Positions 43,118 to 50,872 of a stretch of DNA of 64,000 nt are shown here, in pieces. The stretch comes from Lacisediminihabitans sp046156175 (lineage in GTDB: Bacteria > Actinomycetota > Actinomycetes > Actinomycetales > Microbacteriaceae). The DNA lies in contig NZ_JAYLVL010000001.1 of assembly GCF_046156175.1 (NCBI RefSeq), forward strand, positions 434,001-498,000, in the 5' to 3' direction. Both the position numbers and the translations under genes were made by a program. Below the pieces are notes generated by a model, which had not been told where the DNA came from, did not search any database, and was given only the letters and a program-made list of their open reading frames with translations. The stretch's first letter is position 1. Every line of letters starts with the position of its first letter.

Positions 43118-43857
43118 CTCTTCTTCGCGAGATGCTCGCCGAAGAACGCGTCGATTCGCGTCCACGCATCAGCGGCGGCCTCCGGGTTCGGACCCGCTCC
43201 GAGGATGCGCTTCATGATGAACCGCAGCGCGGGCGGCCCGCTCTCCTCGTCGTTGAGGAACGAGTGCCCCGCTTCGGGGTACTCCTTCACGTCGTGGTCG
43301 ATCCCGAGCCGGGTGAGCGATTCGTCGAGCTTCTGCGCGGCACCCTTCAGCGAATTGTCCTTACCGCCGTAGCTGCCGATGATCGGGCAGGCGCCCACGA
43401 GCGACTCGTCGAGTGGCTTGGGCAGTCGGCCGTAGTTGGCAGACGCGGCACCGAAGCCGAGACTCGCCGCGGCGAGCGCGAAGCCGCCGCCCATACAGAA
43501 TCCGATGATGCCGACCTCGCCCGTGCACTCCTCGCGCGCGATGAGCAACTGCCTGGCCGACTCGATGTCGGCGAAGGAGCGACCGGTGCCGGCGCTCAGC
43601 TCACGAAAGGTCTGATTCAGGCACTTGCGAGCCCCGCCCTCGGTGAAGAGGTCAGGCATTAATGCGATGTAGCCGGCCCGGGCGAAGCGCTCGGCCTGCC
43701 GCCGCATCACGTCATTGATGCCGAAGGCCTCATGCACGAGCACGACTCCCGGCCACGGTCCTTCTCCCGCGGGGCGCACGAACTCCCCGGTGAGCCCGGC
43801 GCTCGCCCCGGTGAGCCCGGGGATGTCGATGGTCTGGACTGCGCTGGTCTCGGGCAT
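43114..43857 (-). CDS. Dienelactone hydrolase family protein
   Basis: The 247-residue alpha/beta hydrolase has the nucleophile cysteine C121 in GFCMGGGFAL, a histidine region AGHSFLNDEESG near residue 205 and an acid strand with GSYGGKDNS. Cysteine nucleophiles mark the dienelactone hydrolase family, but bacterial members act on many esters. The ATG has GGAGAG upstream. Stop overlaps that of the GH15 gene by the CTAG tetramer. Confidence 0.93.
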   Translation of the reverse strand: MPETSAVQTIDIPGLTGASAGLTGEFVRPAGEGPWPGVVLVHEAFGINDVMRRQAERFARAGYIALMPDLFTEGGARKCLNQTFRELSAGTGRSFADIESARQLLIAREECTGEVGIIGFCMGGGFALAAASLGFGAASANYGRLPKPLDESLVGACPIIGSYGGKDNSLKGAAQKLDESLTRLGIDHDVKEYPEAGHSFLNDEESGPPALRFIMKRILGAGPNPEAAADAWTRIDAFFGEHLAKKS

Positions 43858-43901
43858 TGCTCTCCTGTGTGGTGGTCGGGCGGGTGAAGGCGAGGCGGAG
43901 G

Positions 43902-44762
43902 TCAGACCGCTTCGGTCAGCTCCGTGAACTCATCATCGGTCAATTCGAGCGCGGCGGCTGCCACATTGTCCGCGAGATGATCGAGGCTCGACGTGCCGGG
44001 GATCGGCAGAAGCACCGGAGAGCGCTTGAGCAGCCAGGCGAGAGCGAGCTGCGAGGGGGACGCGTCGTGCTTCTTGGCGAGTGCATCGAGCGGCCCGCCC
44101 GGCTGCGCGAGCTTGCCGGTGGCCAGCGGGAACCACGGGATGAAGGCGATGTCGTTGGCCGTCGCGGTTTCGAGCAGCGGCTCGGCATCACGGTGGGCGA
44201 GGTTGAAGAGGTTCTGGACCGAGACGATGGTGGCGAGCTTCTGCGCGGCCACCAGCTCGTCGACACTGACCTCCGATAGTCCCAGATGCCGGATCTTGCC
44301 CTCGGCCTGGAGTGCCACGAGCTCCCCCAATTGGTCCTCGAGCGCGACTGTGGGGTCGATCCGGTGCAGCTGCAGCAGATCGATGCGCTCGAGGCCGAGG
44401 TGGCGAAGGCTCAGCTCCACCTGCTGGCGCAGGTATTCCGGCCGCCCAACCGGAATCCACTGGTTCGGGCCCTGGCGGGTGAAGCCGACCTTGGTGGCGA
44501 TCACCAGGTCATCGGCATAGGGATGCAGCGCCTCTTTGATCAGCAGGTCGGCGACCTCTGGCCCGTAGGCGTCCGCGGTGTCGATCAGCGTCACCCCGAG
44601 TTCTACGGCTCGGCGCAAGACCTTCACCGCGTTCTGCGGATCGCGCGACTCTCCCCACACGCCTGCCCCGGGTAACTGCATCACTCCGTATCCGAGTCGG
44701 TTGACCGTGAGGTCACCGCCGATGGCGAAAGTTCCGGATGCGGACGCGATAGTCGAAGTCAT
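43902..44762 (-). CDS. Aldo/keto reductase
   Basis: The 286-residue NADPH-dependent oxidoreductase of the AKR superfamily has DTADAYGPEVADLL with the catalytic tyrosine and aspartate, the lysine in ATKVGF, and LLQLHRIDP with the histidine of the tetrad. The C-terminal loop LLPIPGTSSLDHL binds NADP. The ATG at 44762 is supported by TACCGT seven bases upstream. It is divergent from the histidine kinase, and a TGAGA-N4-TCTCA element lies between them. Substrate unknown. Confidence 0.93.
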   Translation of the reverse strand: MTSTIASASGTFAIGGDLTVNRLGYGVMQLPGAGVWGESRDPQNAVKVLRRAVELGVTLIDTADAYGPEVADLLIKEALHPYADDLVIATKVGFTRQGPNQWIPVGRPEYLRQQVELSLRHLGLERIDLLQLHRIDPTVALEDQLGELVALQAEGKIRHLGLSEVSVDELVAAQKLATIVSVQNLFNLAHRDAEPLLETATANDIAFIPWFPLATGKLAQPGGPLDALAKKHDASPSQLALAWLLKRSPVLLPIPGTSSLDHLADNVAAAALELTDDEFTELTEAV

Positions 44763-44781
44763 GACCGTCACGGTACGCGCG

Positions 44782-44800
44782 TGAGACCTCTCTCATCTTG
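44782..44800. promoter_or_regulatory. Candidate response-regulator site A
   Basis: TGAGACCTCTCTCATCTTG is an inverted repeat TGAGA-N4-TCTCA followed by TCTTG. It recurs as site B in front of the secreted protein gene. It lies just upstream of the kinase promoter and could also affect the divergent reductase gene. Confidence 0.5.
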
Positions 44801-44824
44801 GAAGTAGCTGGGTAAGCTCTCCTC

Positions 44825-44830
44825 GATAAT
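44825..44830 (+). promoter_or_regulatory. Candidate -10 box of the kinase-regulator operon (leaderless)
   Basis: GATAAT is exactly six bases before the ATG at 44837; the GAGGGG between them touches the ATG and is too close to act as a ribosome site. Confidence 0.5.
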
Positions 44831-44836
44831 GAGGGG

Positions 44837-46279
44837 ATGACCCGCCGCCGCACCATCACTGTGTCGGTGCGCGTGCGCATCCTCGCCGCGATGCTCGTGG
44901 TGGCCGCCGCCGGAATGACGGTGGCCGGGGGCACGGCCTTTCTGGTTCAACGACAGCGTGTGCTCACCCAGGTCGATGCGCGACTCGAGGACACGGCGAG
45001 CCGACTCCGCTCGATCGCCGCCGACAAGCAGTACCCGAGCATCCGTGAGCTGCTGACCGCCGCCATCCAACAGATCACTCCCGATACCAACGAGGGCATT
45101 CTCGGGATCATCGACGGCAAGCCGGCGGTCGTGCCCGGCAGCCAGGTCGGGGTGTCCCTGGAGAACGAGACGGCATTCATTGCGCGGATCAACCGTGAGA
45201 CTGGGCCGGGGGCTGTGGTTCTCGGCACAGACGTGAGCTCTCGCGGAGCCCTCCGTTACCTGGCAGTCCCGGTGCGGGCGAGCGGTGACAGCGCCACCGG
45301 CGTCTACGTCGCCGCGTACAGCATCGACGCGGAACTCCTGCCGATCGCCGTCGGCTTCCAGACCTTCCTTCTGGTGGCGGCCGGTGCGCTGGTGGCGGTC
45401 GGTCTCGTCGGATGGTTCGTGGCCGGGCGCCTTCTGAGACCGCTGCGCATCCTGCGCGACACGGCGCGACGCATCACCGGGTCCGACCTGGTCGAACGCA
45501 TCCCGGTGGCCGGCGGGGACGACGTCTCTGTGCTCACCCTGACCGTCAACGAGATGCTCGACCGCCTTCAGACCTCGCTCGAGGGCCAGCGGCAGCTGCT
45601 GGACGACGTGGGACACGAGCTCAAGACACCGATCACGATCGTGCGCGGGCAACTGGAGCTACTGGATGCCGGTGACGCGTCGCAGGTGGCAGAGATCCGT
45701 ACCCTCGTGATCGACGAGTTGGATCGCATGAACCTTCTCGTCGCCGATATCTCACTTCTGGCCTCCGTTCAGCGTCTGTCCGGCGTTACGATCGAGCCCA
45801 CCGACGTACGAAGCCTCACCGAGACGGTGTACCGCAAACTGTCGGCGATCCCGGGGAGGGACTGGAGACTCATGGAGACTGCGGATGCGGTCGCCGAGCT
45901 CGATCCCGCTCGGATCACCCAGGCGTGGGTTCAGCTCGCCTCCAACGCGAACCGCCATGGCACGCCCGGACTTCCCATCGAGATCGGCAGCAGGGTCGTC
46001 GAAGACCTCGGCGAGGAGTTCCTGGAACTCTGGGTGACCGATTTCGGACCCGGTATCGCTCCGGAGGCCCACGAGCGCATCTTCGAGCGATTCCGCCGCG
46101 AGGGAGAGGGCCGAGGCGAGAGCGGCGCAGGCCTGGGGCTCGCCATCGTCACGACGATCCTCCACGCGCACAACGGGGTGGTCCGCCTGGAGAGCGCCCC
46201 GGCGATCGGATCCACCTTCACCCTCGAGTTGCCGCTCGGACCCGCGCTCCCCGGCGACACCTCGGAGGAGCAGGAATGA
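44837..46279 (+). CDS. Two-component sensor histidine kinase
   Basis: The 480-residue membrane kinase has a first helix at about 14-36, an extracytoplasmic sensor domain of about 130 residues, a second helix near 166-192, a HAMP domain, the dimerisation box with phospho-acceptor H260 in DDVGHELKTPITIVRGQLEL, and HATPase boxes N (LASNANRHGTPGLP), G1 (DFGPGIAPEAHERIFERF) and G2 (GAGLGLAIV). It is co-translated with the OmpR-type regulator (ATGA overlap). Signal unknown. Together they likely control the secreted Gly/Ser/Asp-rich protein downstream. Confidence 0.95.
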   Translation: MTRRRTITVSVRVRILAAMLVVAAAGMTVAGGTAFLVQRQRVLTQVDARLEDTASRLRSIAADKQYPSIRELLTAAIQQITPDTNEGILGIIDGKPAVVPGSQVGVSLENETAFIARINRETGPGAVVLGTDVSSRGALRYLAVPVRASGDSATGVYVAAYSIDAELLPIAVGFQTFLLVAAGALVAVGLVGWFVAGRLLRPLRILRDTARRITGSDLVERIPVAGGDDVSVLTLTVNEMLDRLQTSLEGQRQLLDDVGHELKTPITIVRGQLELLDAGDASQVAEIRTLVIDELDRMNLLVADISLLASVQRLSGVTIEPTDVRSLTETVYRKLSAIPGRDWRLMETADAVAELDPARITQAWVQLASNANRHGTPGLPIEIGSRVVEDLGEEFLELWVTDFGPGIAPEAHERIFERFRREGEGRGESGAGLGLAIVTTILHAHNGVVRLESAPAIGSTFTLELPLGPALPGDTSEEQE

Positions 46280-46932
46280 GTGGGATTCTGATCGCCGAAG
46301 ACGAGGAGCGCATCTCCTCGTTCATCGAGAAGGGCCTGAGGGCAGCGGGCTACACCTCGCACGTGGTGACGAACGGCGGCGACGCTCTCGACTTCGCCTC
46401 GTCCGGGTCATTCGACCTCCTCGTCCTCGACATCGGGCTGCCCGGCCTCGACGGATTCGAGGTATTGCGTCGTCTCCGGTCGTCCGGCTCCACCATTCCC
46501 GTCATCATCCTCACCGCTCGCGATTCCGGTGCCGACACGGTCGCGGCACTCGAGAGCGGGGCGAACGACTACATGTCGAAGCCGTTCCGGTTCGACGAAT
46601 TGCTCGCGCGGATCCGCCTCCGTGCCCAGGATGCCGTGCCAGCCGATCGATCGGTGCTCTCGCACGGTGACCTCAGCCTCGACACCCGCACCCGACGCGC
46701 AACGATCGGCTCGCGAACCGTCGACCTGTCCGCGCGCGAATTCGGTCTCGCCGAGGAGTTCCTGCGGCATCCCGACCAGGTTCTCAGCCGGGAACAGTTG
46801 CTCAGCCGCGTGTGGGGGTTCGACTTCGACCCCGGCTCGAATGTCGTGGACGTGTACGTGCGCTACCTCCGCGCCAAATTCGGGCCGGAGCACATAGAAA
46901 CGGTGCGCGGGATGGGCTACCGGTTGAGGTAG
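46276..46932 (+). CDS. Two-component response regulator, OmpR/PhoB family
   Basis: The 218-residue regulator has receiver residues E8/D9, phospho-acceptor D52 in LLVLDIGLPGLDG and K101-type lysine in MSKPFRFDELLARI, then a winged-helix output domain (about 125-218) ending LRAKFGPEHIETVRGMGYRLR. The family binds direct repeats of about 10-11 bp, which matches the repeats found in front of the secreted protein gene. The last codons form the left arm of a terminator hairpin. Confidence 0.95.
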   Translation: MSGILIAEDEERISSFIEKGLRAAGYTSHVVTNGGDALDFASSGSFDLLVLDIGLPGLDGFEVLRRLRSSGSTIPVIILTARDSGADTVAALESGANDYMSKPFRFDELLARIRLRAQDAVPADRSVLSHGDLSLDTRTRRATIGSRTVDLSAREFGLAEEFLRHPDQVLSREQLLSRVWGFDFDPGSNVVDVYVRYLRAKFGPEHIETVRGMGYRLR

Positions 46933-46947
46933 GGCATCCCGCGCACC
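46902..46947. terminator. Terminator overlapping the regulator gene 3' end
   Basis: A 13-bp perfect stem (GGTGCGCGGGATG / CATCCCGCGCACC, 20-base loop) has its left arm in coding sequence. It lies between the regulator and the convergent secreted protein gene; no T-run. Confidence 0.7.
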
Positions 46948-46967
46948 TGGCCGGGCCGACCGTAGTG

Positions 46968-47504
46968 CTAGTGGTGCGCGCCGGTGTCGCCCGAACCGCC
47001 ACCGTTGCCACCACCGCCCGAGGAACCGCTCTTGCCGGAGCTGCCACTACCCGAAGTGGAGCCCGATCCGCTGGTTCCCGAACCTGAATCGCCCAACCCG
47101 CCTGTGCCGCCCGACACACCCGTGCCGTGGCCGGAATCGCCGTCGCTGTTCGTGTCGCTGTCACCGTCGCCGCGAACGTGTCCGTCGCCCGCGCCATCGT
47201 CACCGAGATCGTGTTTCGCACCCTCGCCGGTACCGCTGTGACCGGCCCCGCCGCCGTCGACATTGATCGGCGGCGCCGGAGCGACCGTGGTCGTGCCGGT
47301 CGGACCGTCCGACTTGTCATTCGCCGGGGATGCGGTCGGAGACGGGCTCGTTGTCCCTGTCGTCACCGGGGCGATGCCCTGCACCATACCGGTGCGGTCC
47401 TCGATGGTGAGGCTCTGCGCGACTGCGGCGGCCCCGGCCGAACCGAGAGCGAACACCCCGAGCGTGACGGCACCGGTGAGCACGATCTTTCGCGAGATGT
47501 TCAT
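46968..47504 (-). CDS. Secreted Gly/Ser/Asp-rich low-complexity protein
   Basis: The 178-residue protein begins MNISRKIVLTGAVTLGVFAL with a cleavable signal peptide (to about residue 32). After a short ordered-looking part (SLTIEDRTGMVQGI), about 110 residues are Pro/Thr then Asp/Gly/His- then Gly/Ser-rich (GSGTSGSGSTSGSGSSGKSG and similar), a disordered extracellular polymer-like tail. The ATG has AAAGGA seven bases upstream. No domain recognised. A cluster of 11-bp direct repeats in the promoter points to control by the adjacent OmpR-type regulator. Function unknown. Confidence 0.8.
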   Translation of the reverse strand: MNISRKIVLTGAVTLGVFALGSAGAAAVAQSLTIEDRTGMVQGIAPVTTGTTSPSPTASPANDKSDGPTGTTTVAPAPPINVDGGGAGHSGTGEGAKHDLGDDGAGDGHVRGDGDSDTNSDGDSGHGTGVSGGTGGLGDSGSGTSGSGSTSGSGSSGKSGSSGGGGNGGGSGDTGAHH

Positions 47505-47599
47505 TCCGGGGTCCTTTCGCTCGTGCGTTTGTCCGTGGGGGCTGAGTGTTCGGCGCGCCTGCGAGGCTACCCGCACGACGTAATAAGTGTCGATCGAAG

Positions 47600-47643
47600 G
47601 GATGAGACCCCCACGAGAATCGGATGAGAAGGCTCTCATCTTG
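47600..47643. promoter_or_regulatory. Candidate response-regulator site B with 11-bp direct repeats
   Basis: On the minus strand TCTCATCC, TCTCGTGG and TCTCATCC begin at 47629, 47618 and 47607, exactly 11 bases apart, and a TGAGA-N4-TCTCA palindrome identical in form to site A covers 47625-47638. The repeats overlap the place of a -35 box for a TATTAC (47580-47585) -10 box, typical for activation by OmpR-type regulators. Confidence 0.55.
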
Positions 47644-47702
47644 CTCGCGTCCCCGCGCAGCCGCCGGATGGCGGAGGACATGGCCGGGCAGGGTCGAAAG
47701 TT

Positions 47703-47799
47703 CGGGGCGAAAACCCCGTGATTCCGGGCATTCCCGATGAGATTGTGGGTCATGCCCCCAAATTGGGGCACATACCGGCTTGCCCCGCGAATGAGGGGC
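47703..47799. other. Three G4/C4 inverted repeats in the gap 47505-47907
   Basis: CGGGG-N6-CCCCG (47703-47718), TGCCCC-N6-GGGGCA (47753-47770) and GCCCC-N8-GGGGC (47782-47799) lie in the 400-base gap upstream of the small membrane protein gene. The gap holds no gene. The last hairpin sits between possible -35 (TTGCCC) and -10 sequences. Confidence 0.5.
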
Positions 47800-47907
47800 T
47801 GATACGGTCACTCTATCGATCCGATGTCCCCCTAAAGACGGACAGACCGATACACAGTTCATGTACCCGACATGAACCGTTCCTTACCCGAAAGGAACAG
47901 CCAGCAC

Positions 47908-48273
47908 ATGAATGCTGCGCTTGCTGCCGCGCCCGCGGCGATCGATGCGATTACCCTGCCACTAGTGCTCACTGTCTCTTTTGCGACAGTCGCCCTCGTG
48001 GCCATCGCCGTTTTTGTGAGGCGCTCGCGCCTCACAGGACGGCTGACCGGAGTGACCGCGGCAGCAAGCGGAGTTTCAGCGGCCGGCATCCTCGCGAGCG
48101 CTCTGCTCGTGAGTGTCGCGCTCGGCGGATCTACAGTCGCTTCGGCTGACACCGTCTCCGGAACCGGCGCCCCCCAGCCGGGCTCTTCGGATTCGTCTGT
48201 CACCGTCGTGTCCCCCACTGTCGATCCGCCGACCACCGACGATCTCAGCGGCCCGCAGCTCCCCACCGAGTAG
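47908..48273 (+). CDS. Small Ala-rich membrane protein
   Basis: The 121-residue protein has one helix at about residues 16-37 followed by positive charges (RRSRLTGRLTG), a second helix near 42-67 and an exported Pro/Ser/Thr-rich tail (70-121). AAAGGA lies eleven bases before the chosen ATG; a farther in-frame ATG at 47872 lacks a ribosome site. No family recognised. It lies downstream of the three G4/C4 inverted repeats. Small membrane proteins next to two-component systems are sometimes accessory regulators, but nothing here proves this. Confidence 0.7.
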   Translation: MNAALAAAPAAIDAITLPLVLTVSFATVALVAIAVFVRRSRLTGRLTGVTAAASGVSAAGILASALLVSVALGGSTVASADTVSGTGAPQPGSSDSSVTVVSPTVDPPTTDDLSGPQLPTE

Positions 48274-48348
48274 ACAGACCCCTCCTCGCGATCGCGGTGT
48301 GCCAGGGTCTGACGCCGATGATCGAACTGGTGAGACCCCGCCTCCGGA

Positions 48349-48354
48349 TACTCT
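48349..48354 (+). promoter_or_regulatory. Candidate -10 box of the FUSC gene (leaderless)
   Basis: TACTCT is exactly six bases before the ATG at 48361; the six G residues between touch the ATG. Confidence 0.45.
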
Positions 48355-48360
48355 GGGGGG

Positions 48361-49398
48361 ATGCGACTGATGGCCTCGCTGCGCGCCTCGTCACGCAGTC
48401 CCCTGCTCCAGGTGCTCAAGACCTCCGTCGCCGCGATCATCGCCTGGCTCATCTGCACGGTGACGCTGGGACAACCGCTTCCGATCTTTGCGGCGATCGC
48501 GGCGCTCCTCGTCGTTCAGCCGAGTGTGAACCAGTCCCTCGCCAAGGGCATCGAACGCAGTGTCGGAGTGATCTTCGGGGTCGTCCTCGCCTACGCCGCT
48601 GGAAGCCTCTTCGGGCATTCGAGCTGGATCGTTCTCGGCATCATCGTCGTCTCGCTCTTGGTCGCCTGGGCACTTCGACTCTCGCCGGGCTCGGCGAACC
48701 AGATCCCGATCAGTGCGATGCTCGTTATCGCCATCGGTACCAACACGCCCGGATACGCGGTCAATCGGGTGATCGAGACCGTGATCGGCGCGATCGTCGG
48801 GTTGGCTGTGAATGCGATCATCGTGCCGCCGGTGCTTCTCACCCCCGCGCACGGAGCGGTGGTGCGACTGGCCGAGCGAGTCGCGGACACCCTCTCTTCC
48901 TTTGCGACGGCCCTGCGGACTCCGCAGAACGCGCAGGAGCTCGCCGCGATGCTGGCCGCGGCACGCCAGCTGCCGGCACTGCGCAATTCGGCGACGGATG
49001 CTCTGGTGCGCGCGGACGAATCCCTGATGCTCAATCCGCGACGGGCGCGGTACCGCGAGGCCCTGGAGCGCGATCGTGACCTTCTCGACACCCTGGGAAT
49101 CCTCGTGACCCGCGTGACGGGCATGGCCAGAGCCCTTCACGACAACTACGACACGGGCCTGGCCGATGATCGCTTCGTGGGCTCGATCGCGCTCGAGCTC
49201 GACCGGGCAGCGCACGACCTCCGCCTTCTCGCGCGGGACACTCCGAGCACGGAGCCGACACCGATCACCGCCGAACTCCCGGCGCTCACCGCACCGTTGA
49301 CGATCGCCCTGCCGGATCCGGACAACTGGATCCTGGTCGGGTCACTGCTCGAAGACCTGCGCCGGGTGCGCGAGGTCATCATCGGGGAGGTCGCATGA
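48361..49398 (+). CDS. FUSC family protein (aromatic acid exporter-like)
   Basis: The 345-residue membrane protein has about six helices in residues 14-160 with the conserved KTSVAAIIAWLICTVTLGQP, AALLVVQPSVNQSLAKGIER and RVIETVIGAIVGLAVNAII, the hallmark of the FUSC/ArAE group. The C-terminal half is cytosolic and helical. Such proteins export aromatic acids in proteobacteria; actinobacterial members are not characterised. It is co-translated with the hydrolase downstream (ATGA). Confidence 0.9.
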   Translation: MRLMASLRASSRSPLLQVLKTSVAAIIAWLICTVTLGQPLPIFAAIAALLVVQPSVNQSLAKGIERSVGVIFGVVLAYAAGSLFGHSSWIVLGIIVVSLLVAWALRLSPGSANQIPISAMLVIAIGTNTPGYAVNRVIETVIGAIVGLAVNAIIVPPVLLTPAHGAVVRLAERVADTLSSFATALRTPQNAQELAAMLAAARQLPALRNSATDALVRADESLMLNPRRARYREALERDRDLLDTLGILVTRVTGMARALHDNYDTGLADDRFVGSIALELDRAAHDLRLLARDTPSTEPTPITAELPALTAPLTIALPDPDNWILVGSLLEDLRRVREVIIGEVA

Positions 49399-50333
49399 GC
49401 ATCGTCACTCTCGAAAACTACGCACCATTCGAACTCCTCTCCGATCCCGATGCGCTCGGGCTTGCCACCACCACGGTCTCGAGCCCGCTCGGAACCTGCG
49501 TCGCGCGACATCCGTCCCGCCGCACCTCGACACGCGCGACCCTGTTCCTCCACGGAGCCGCCGGATCGTGGACCACCTGGACCCCGCTGCTGCAGGCGGC
49601 GGTCGCTGATCGGATCGATCTCGGTGACATCGTGATCTTCGACCTGCCGGGCTGGGGCGACGCCTCCCTCGCGGAGGACTCCGTCGACGACCCGGTGTTC
49701 GCGATCTGCTCGCTCGTCAAGGACATGGCCGAAGAACTCGGTTACACCGAATGGGACATCGTCGGCCACTCCCTCGGCGGATTCATCGCCCTCCACATGG
49801 CTTCGATCTGGCCACAGGCCGTGCTCTCGGTGGGGATGGTCTCTGGCACGACCTTCTCGATCATCCACTCCGTCGAGCATCCGGTGCGGCGCTTCGGCGA
49901 GCTTCCGGGATTCACGATGCTGTGGCGCGTCATGCAGTTTCTCGACCTTCTCGGCCGGGCGGGGCCGGCGCTGGTGCGGGGCATCGGCGCGATCGGGCTG
50001 CTGCGCCCGGCCACCTTTCCGCTCTTCCGGCACTGGCAGGCGGTCCCGCGATCGCAGGGGCACGCTCTTGCCGTAGAGATCCGTCCGCGATCATTCGCGA
50101 CAGCTGCCGCCGTGACGAAGGGATACGACGCGGATGCGCGCTGGTCGCGGATCGAATGCCCGGTGCGCGCGACCAAGGGCGACCGTGACGTGTTCGTCAC
50201 CCAGGAAGACCTCGACCATCTCGGGCGGCTCCTGCCGTCGAGCGTGCGAACGGTCATCCCGGACTGCGGCCATTTCGGTGCGGTCGAACGCCCGCGGGCA
50301 GTGCTCAGCGCGCTCGGGTATACCGAGGACTGA
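49395..50333 (+). CDS. Alpha/beta hydrolase
   Basis: The 312-residue protein has oxyanion strand LFLHGAAGSWTTW, nucleophile S126 in IVGHSLGGF, the acid in ATKGDRDVFV and the histidine in IPDCGHFGAVERP, a complete triad. Cap helices lie near 175-240. It overlaps the FUSC gene by four bases, so hydrolase and transporter probably work together. Substrate unknown. Confidence 0.92.
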   Translation: MSIVTLENYAPFELLSDPDALGLATTTVSSPLGTCVARHPSRRTSTRATLFLHGAAGSWTTWTPLLQAAVADRIDLGDIVIFDLPGWGDASLAEDSVDDPVFAICSLVKDMAEELGYTEWDIVGHSLGGFIALHMASIWPQAVLSVGMVSGTTFSIIHSVEHPVRRFGELPGFTMLWRVMQFLDLLGRAGPALVRGIGAIGLLRPATFPLFRHWQAVPRSQGHALAVEIRPRSFATAAAVTKGYDADARWSRIECPVRATKGDRDVFVTQEDLDHLGRLLPSSVRTVIPDCGHFGAVERPRAVLSALGYTED

Positions 50334-50350
50334 GGCCGCAAGCCACCGGA

Positions 50351-50830
50351 TCAGTCGGCGAGTTCGAGCCAGGTGAGGCTCGCGAACTCCTCGTGGGTGA
50401 GCCCGAGAGACTCCGAGAGTCCGGCGACCTGGGTGCGGAAGGCGAGGGAGTCCGAGCCTTCGCGCACGACGACGTCGACTCCCGCGGGGCTCAGCAGCGA
50501 CTTCGCGAAACGGATCACCAGGATGTTCGAGTCCTCAGTCACTCCCGCGACCGCCCACCGGCTGGTCACAAAACGAAGCAGCCCCGCCCCGCGCCAGACG
50601 AAACCGTCGTAGCGCATCCGGTCGACGCCCACGATGGTCTTCTCCACGCCATCCGCTGTCGTATACCCGACCACGTCATCCAGCACGAGCGGATCGGCGG
50701 TCTTCAGGTCGTAGCGGAAGTGCGGCCGGAGACGATCACCGCGGAGCCACATGGGAAAGTTGGTGGCACCGATGCGCCAGGTGCCCGGAAGCAACGCGGC
50801 GAGAGCGGCGGCGTCCGGGGCGAGTGGCAT
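50351..50830 (-). CDS. Lipocalin-like (nitrobindin-type) protein
   Basis: The 159-residue soluble protein contains LLPGTWRIGATNFPMWLRGD, VGVDRM, FVWRGAGLLRFVTSRWAVAG and a C-terminal strand with VVREGSDSLAFR, a pattern seen in bacterial calycin-like proteins. The fold call is by eye and the ligand unknown. The ATG at 50830 has TAGGTT seven bases upstream and a GGAAG near it. It converges with the hydrolase gene. Confidence 0.8.
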   Translation of the reverse strand: MPLAPDAAALAALLPGTWRIGATNFPMWLRGDRLRPHFRYDLKTADPLVLDDVVGYTTADGVEKTIVGVDRMRYDGFVWRGAGLLRFVTSRWAVAGVTEDSNILVIRFAKSLLSPAGVDVVVREGSDSLAFRTQVAGLSESLGLTHEEFASLTWLELAD

Positions 50831-50860
50831 GACTTCCAACCTAGTTGCAGCGGCTGGGCG

Positions 50861-50866
50861 TAGCGT
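50861..50866 (+). promoter_or_regulatory. Candidate -10 box of the quinone oxidoreductase gene (leaderless)
   Basis: TAGCGT is exactly six bases before the ATG at 50873. Confidence 0.45.
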
Positions 50867-50872
50867 TCAGGA

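Noticed and set aside
41273..43165. A 630-codon open frame on the minus strand opposite the GH15 gene
   Set aside because: Composition is typical of a mirror frame, and the plus-strand GH15 gene is complete with all family motifs.
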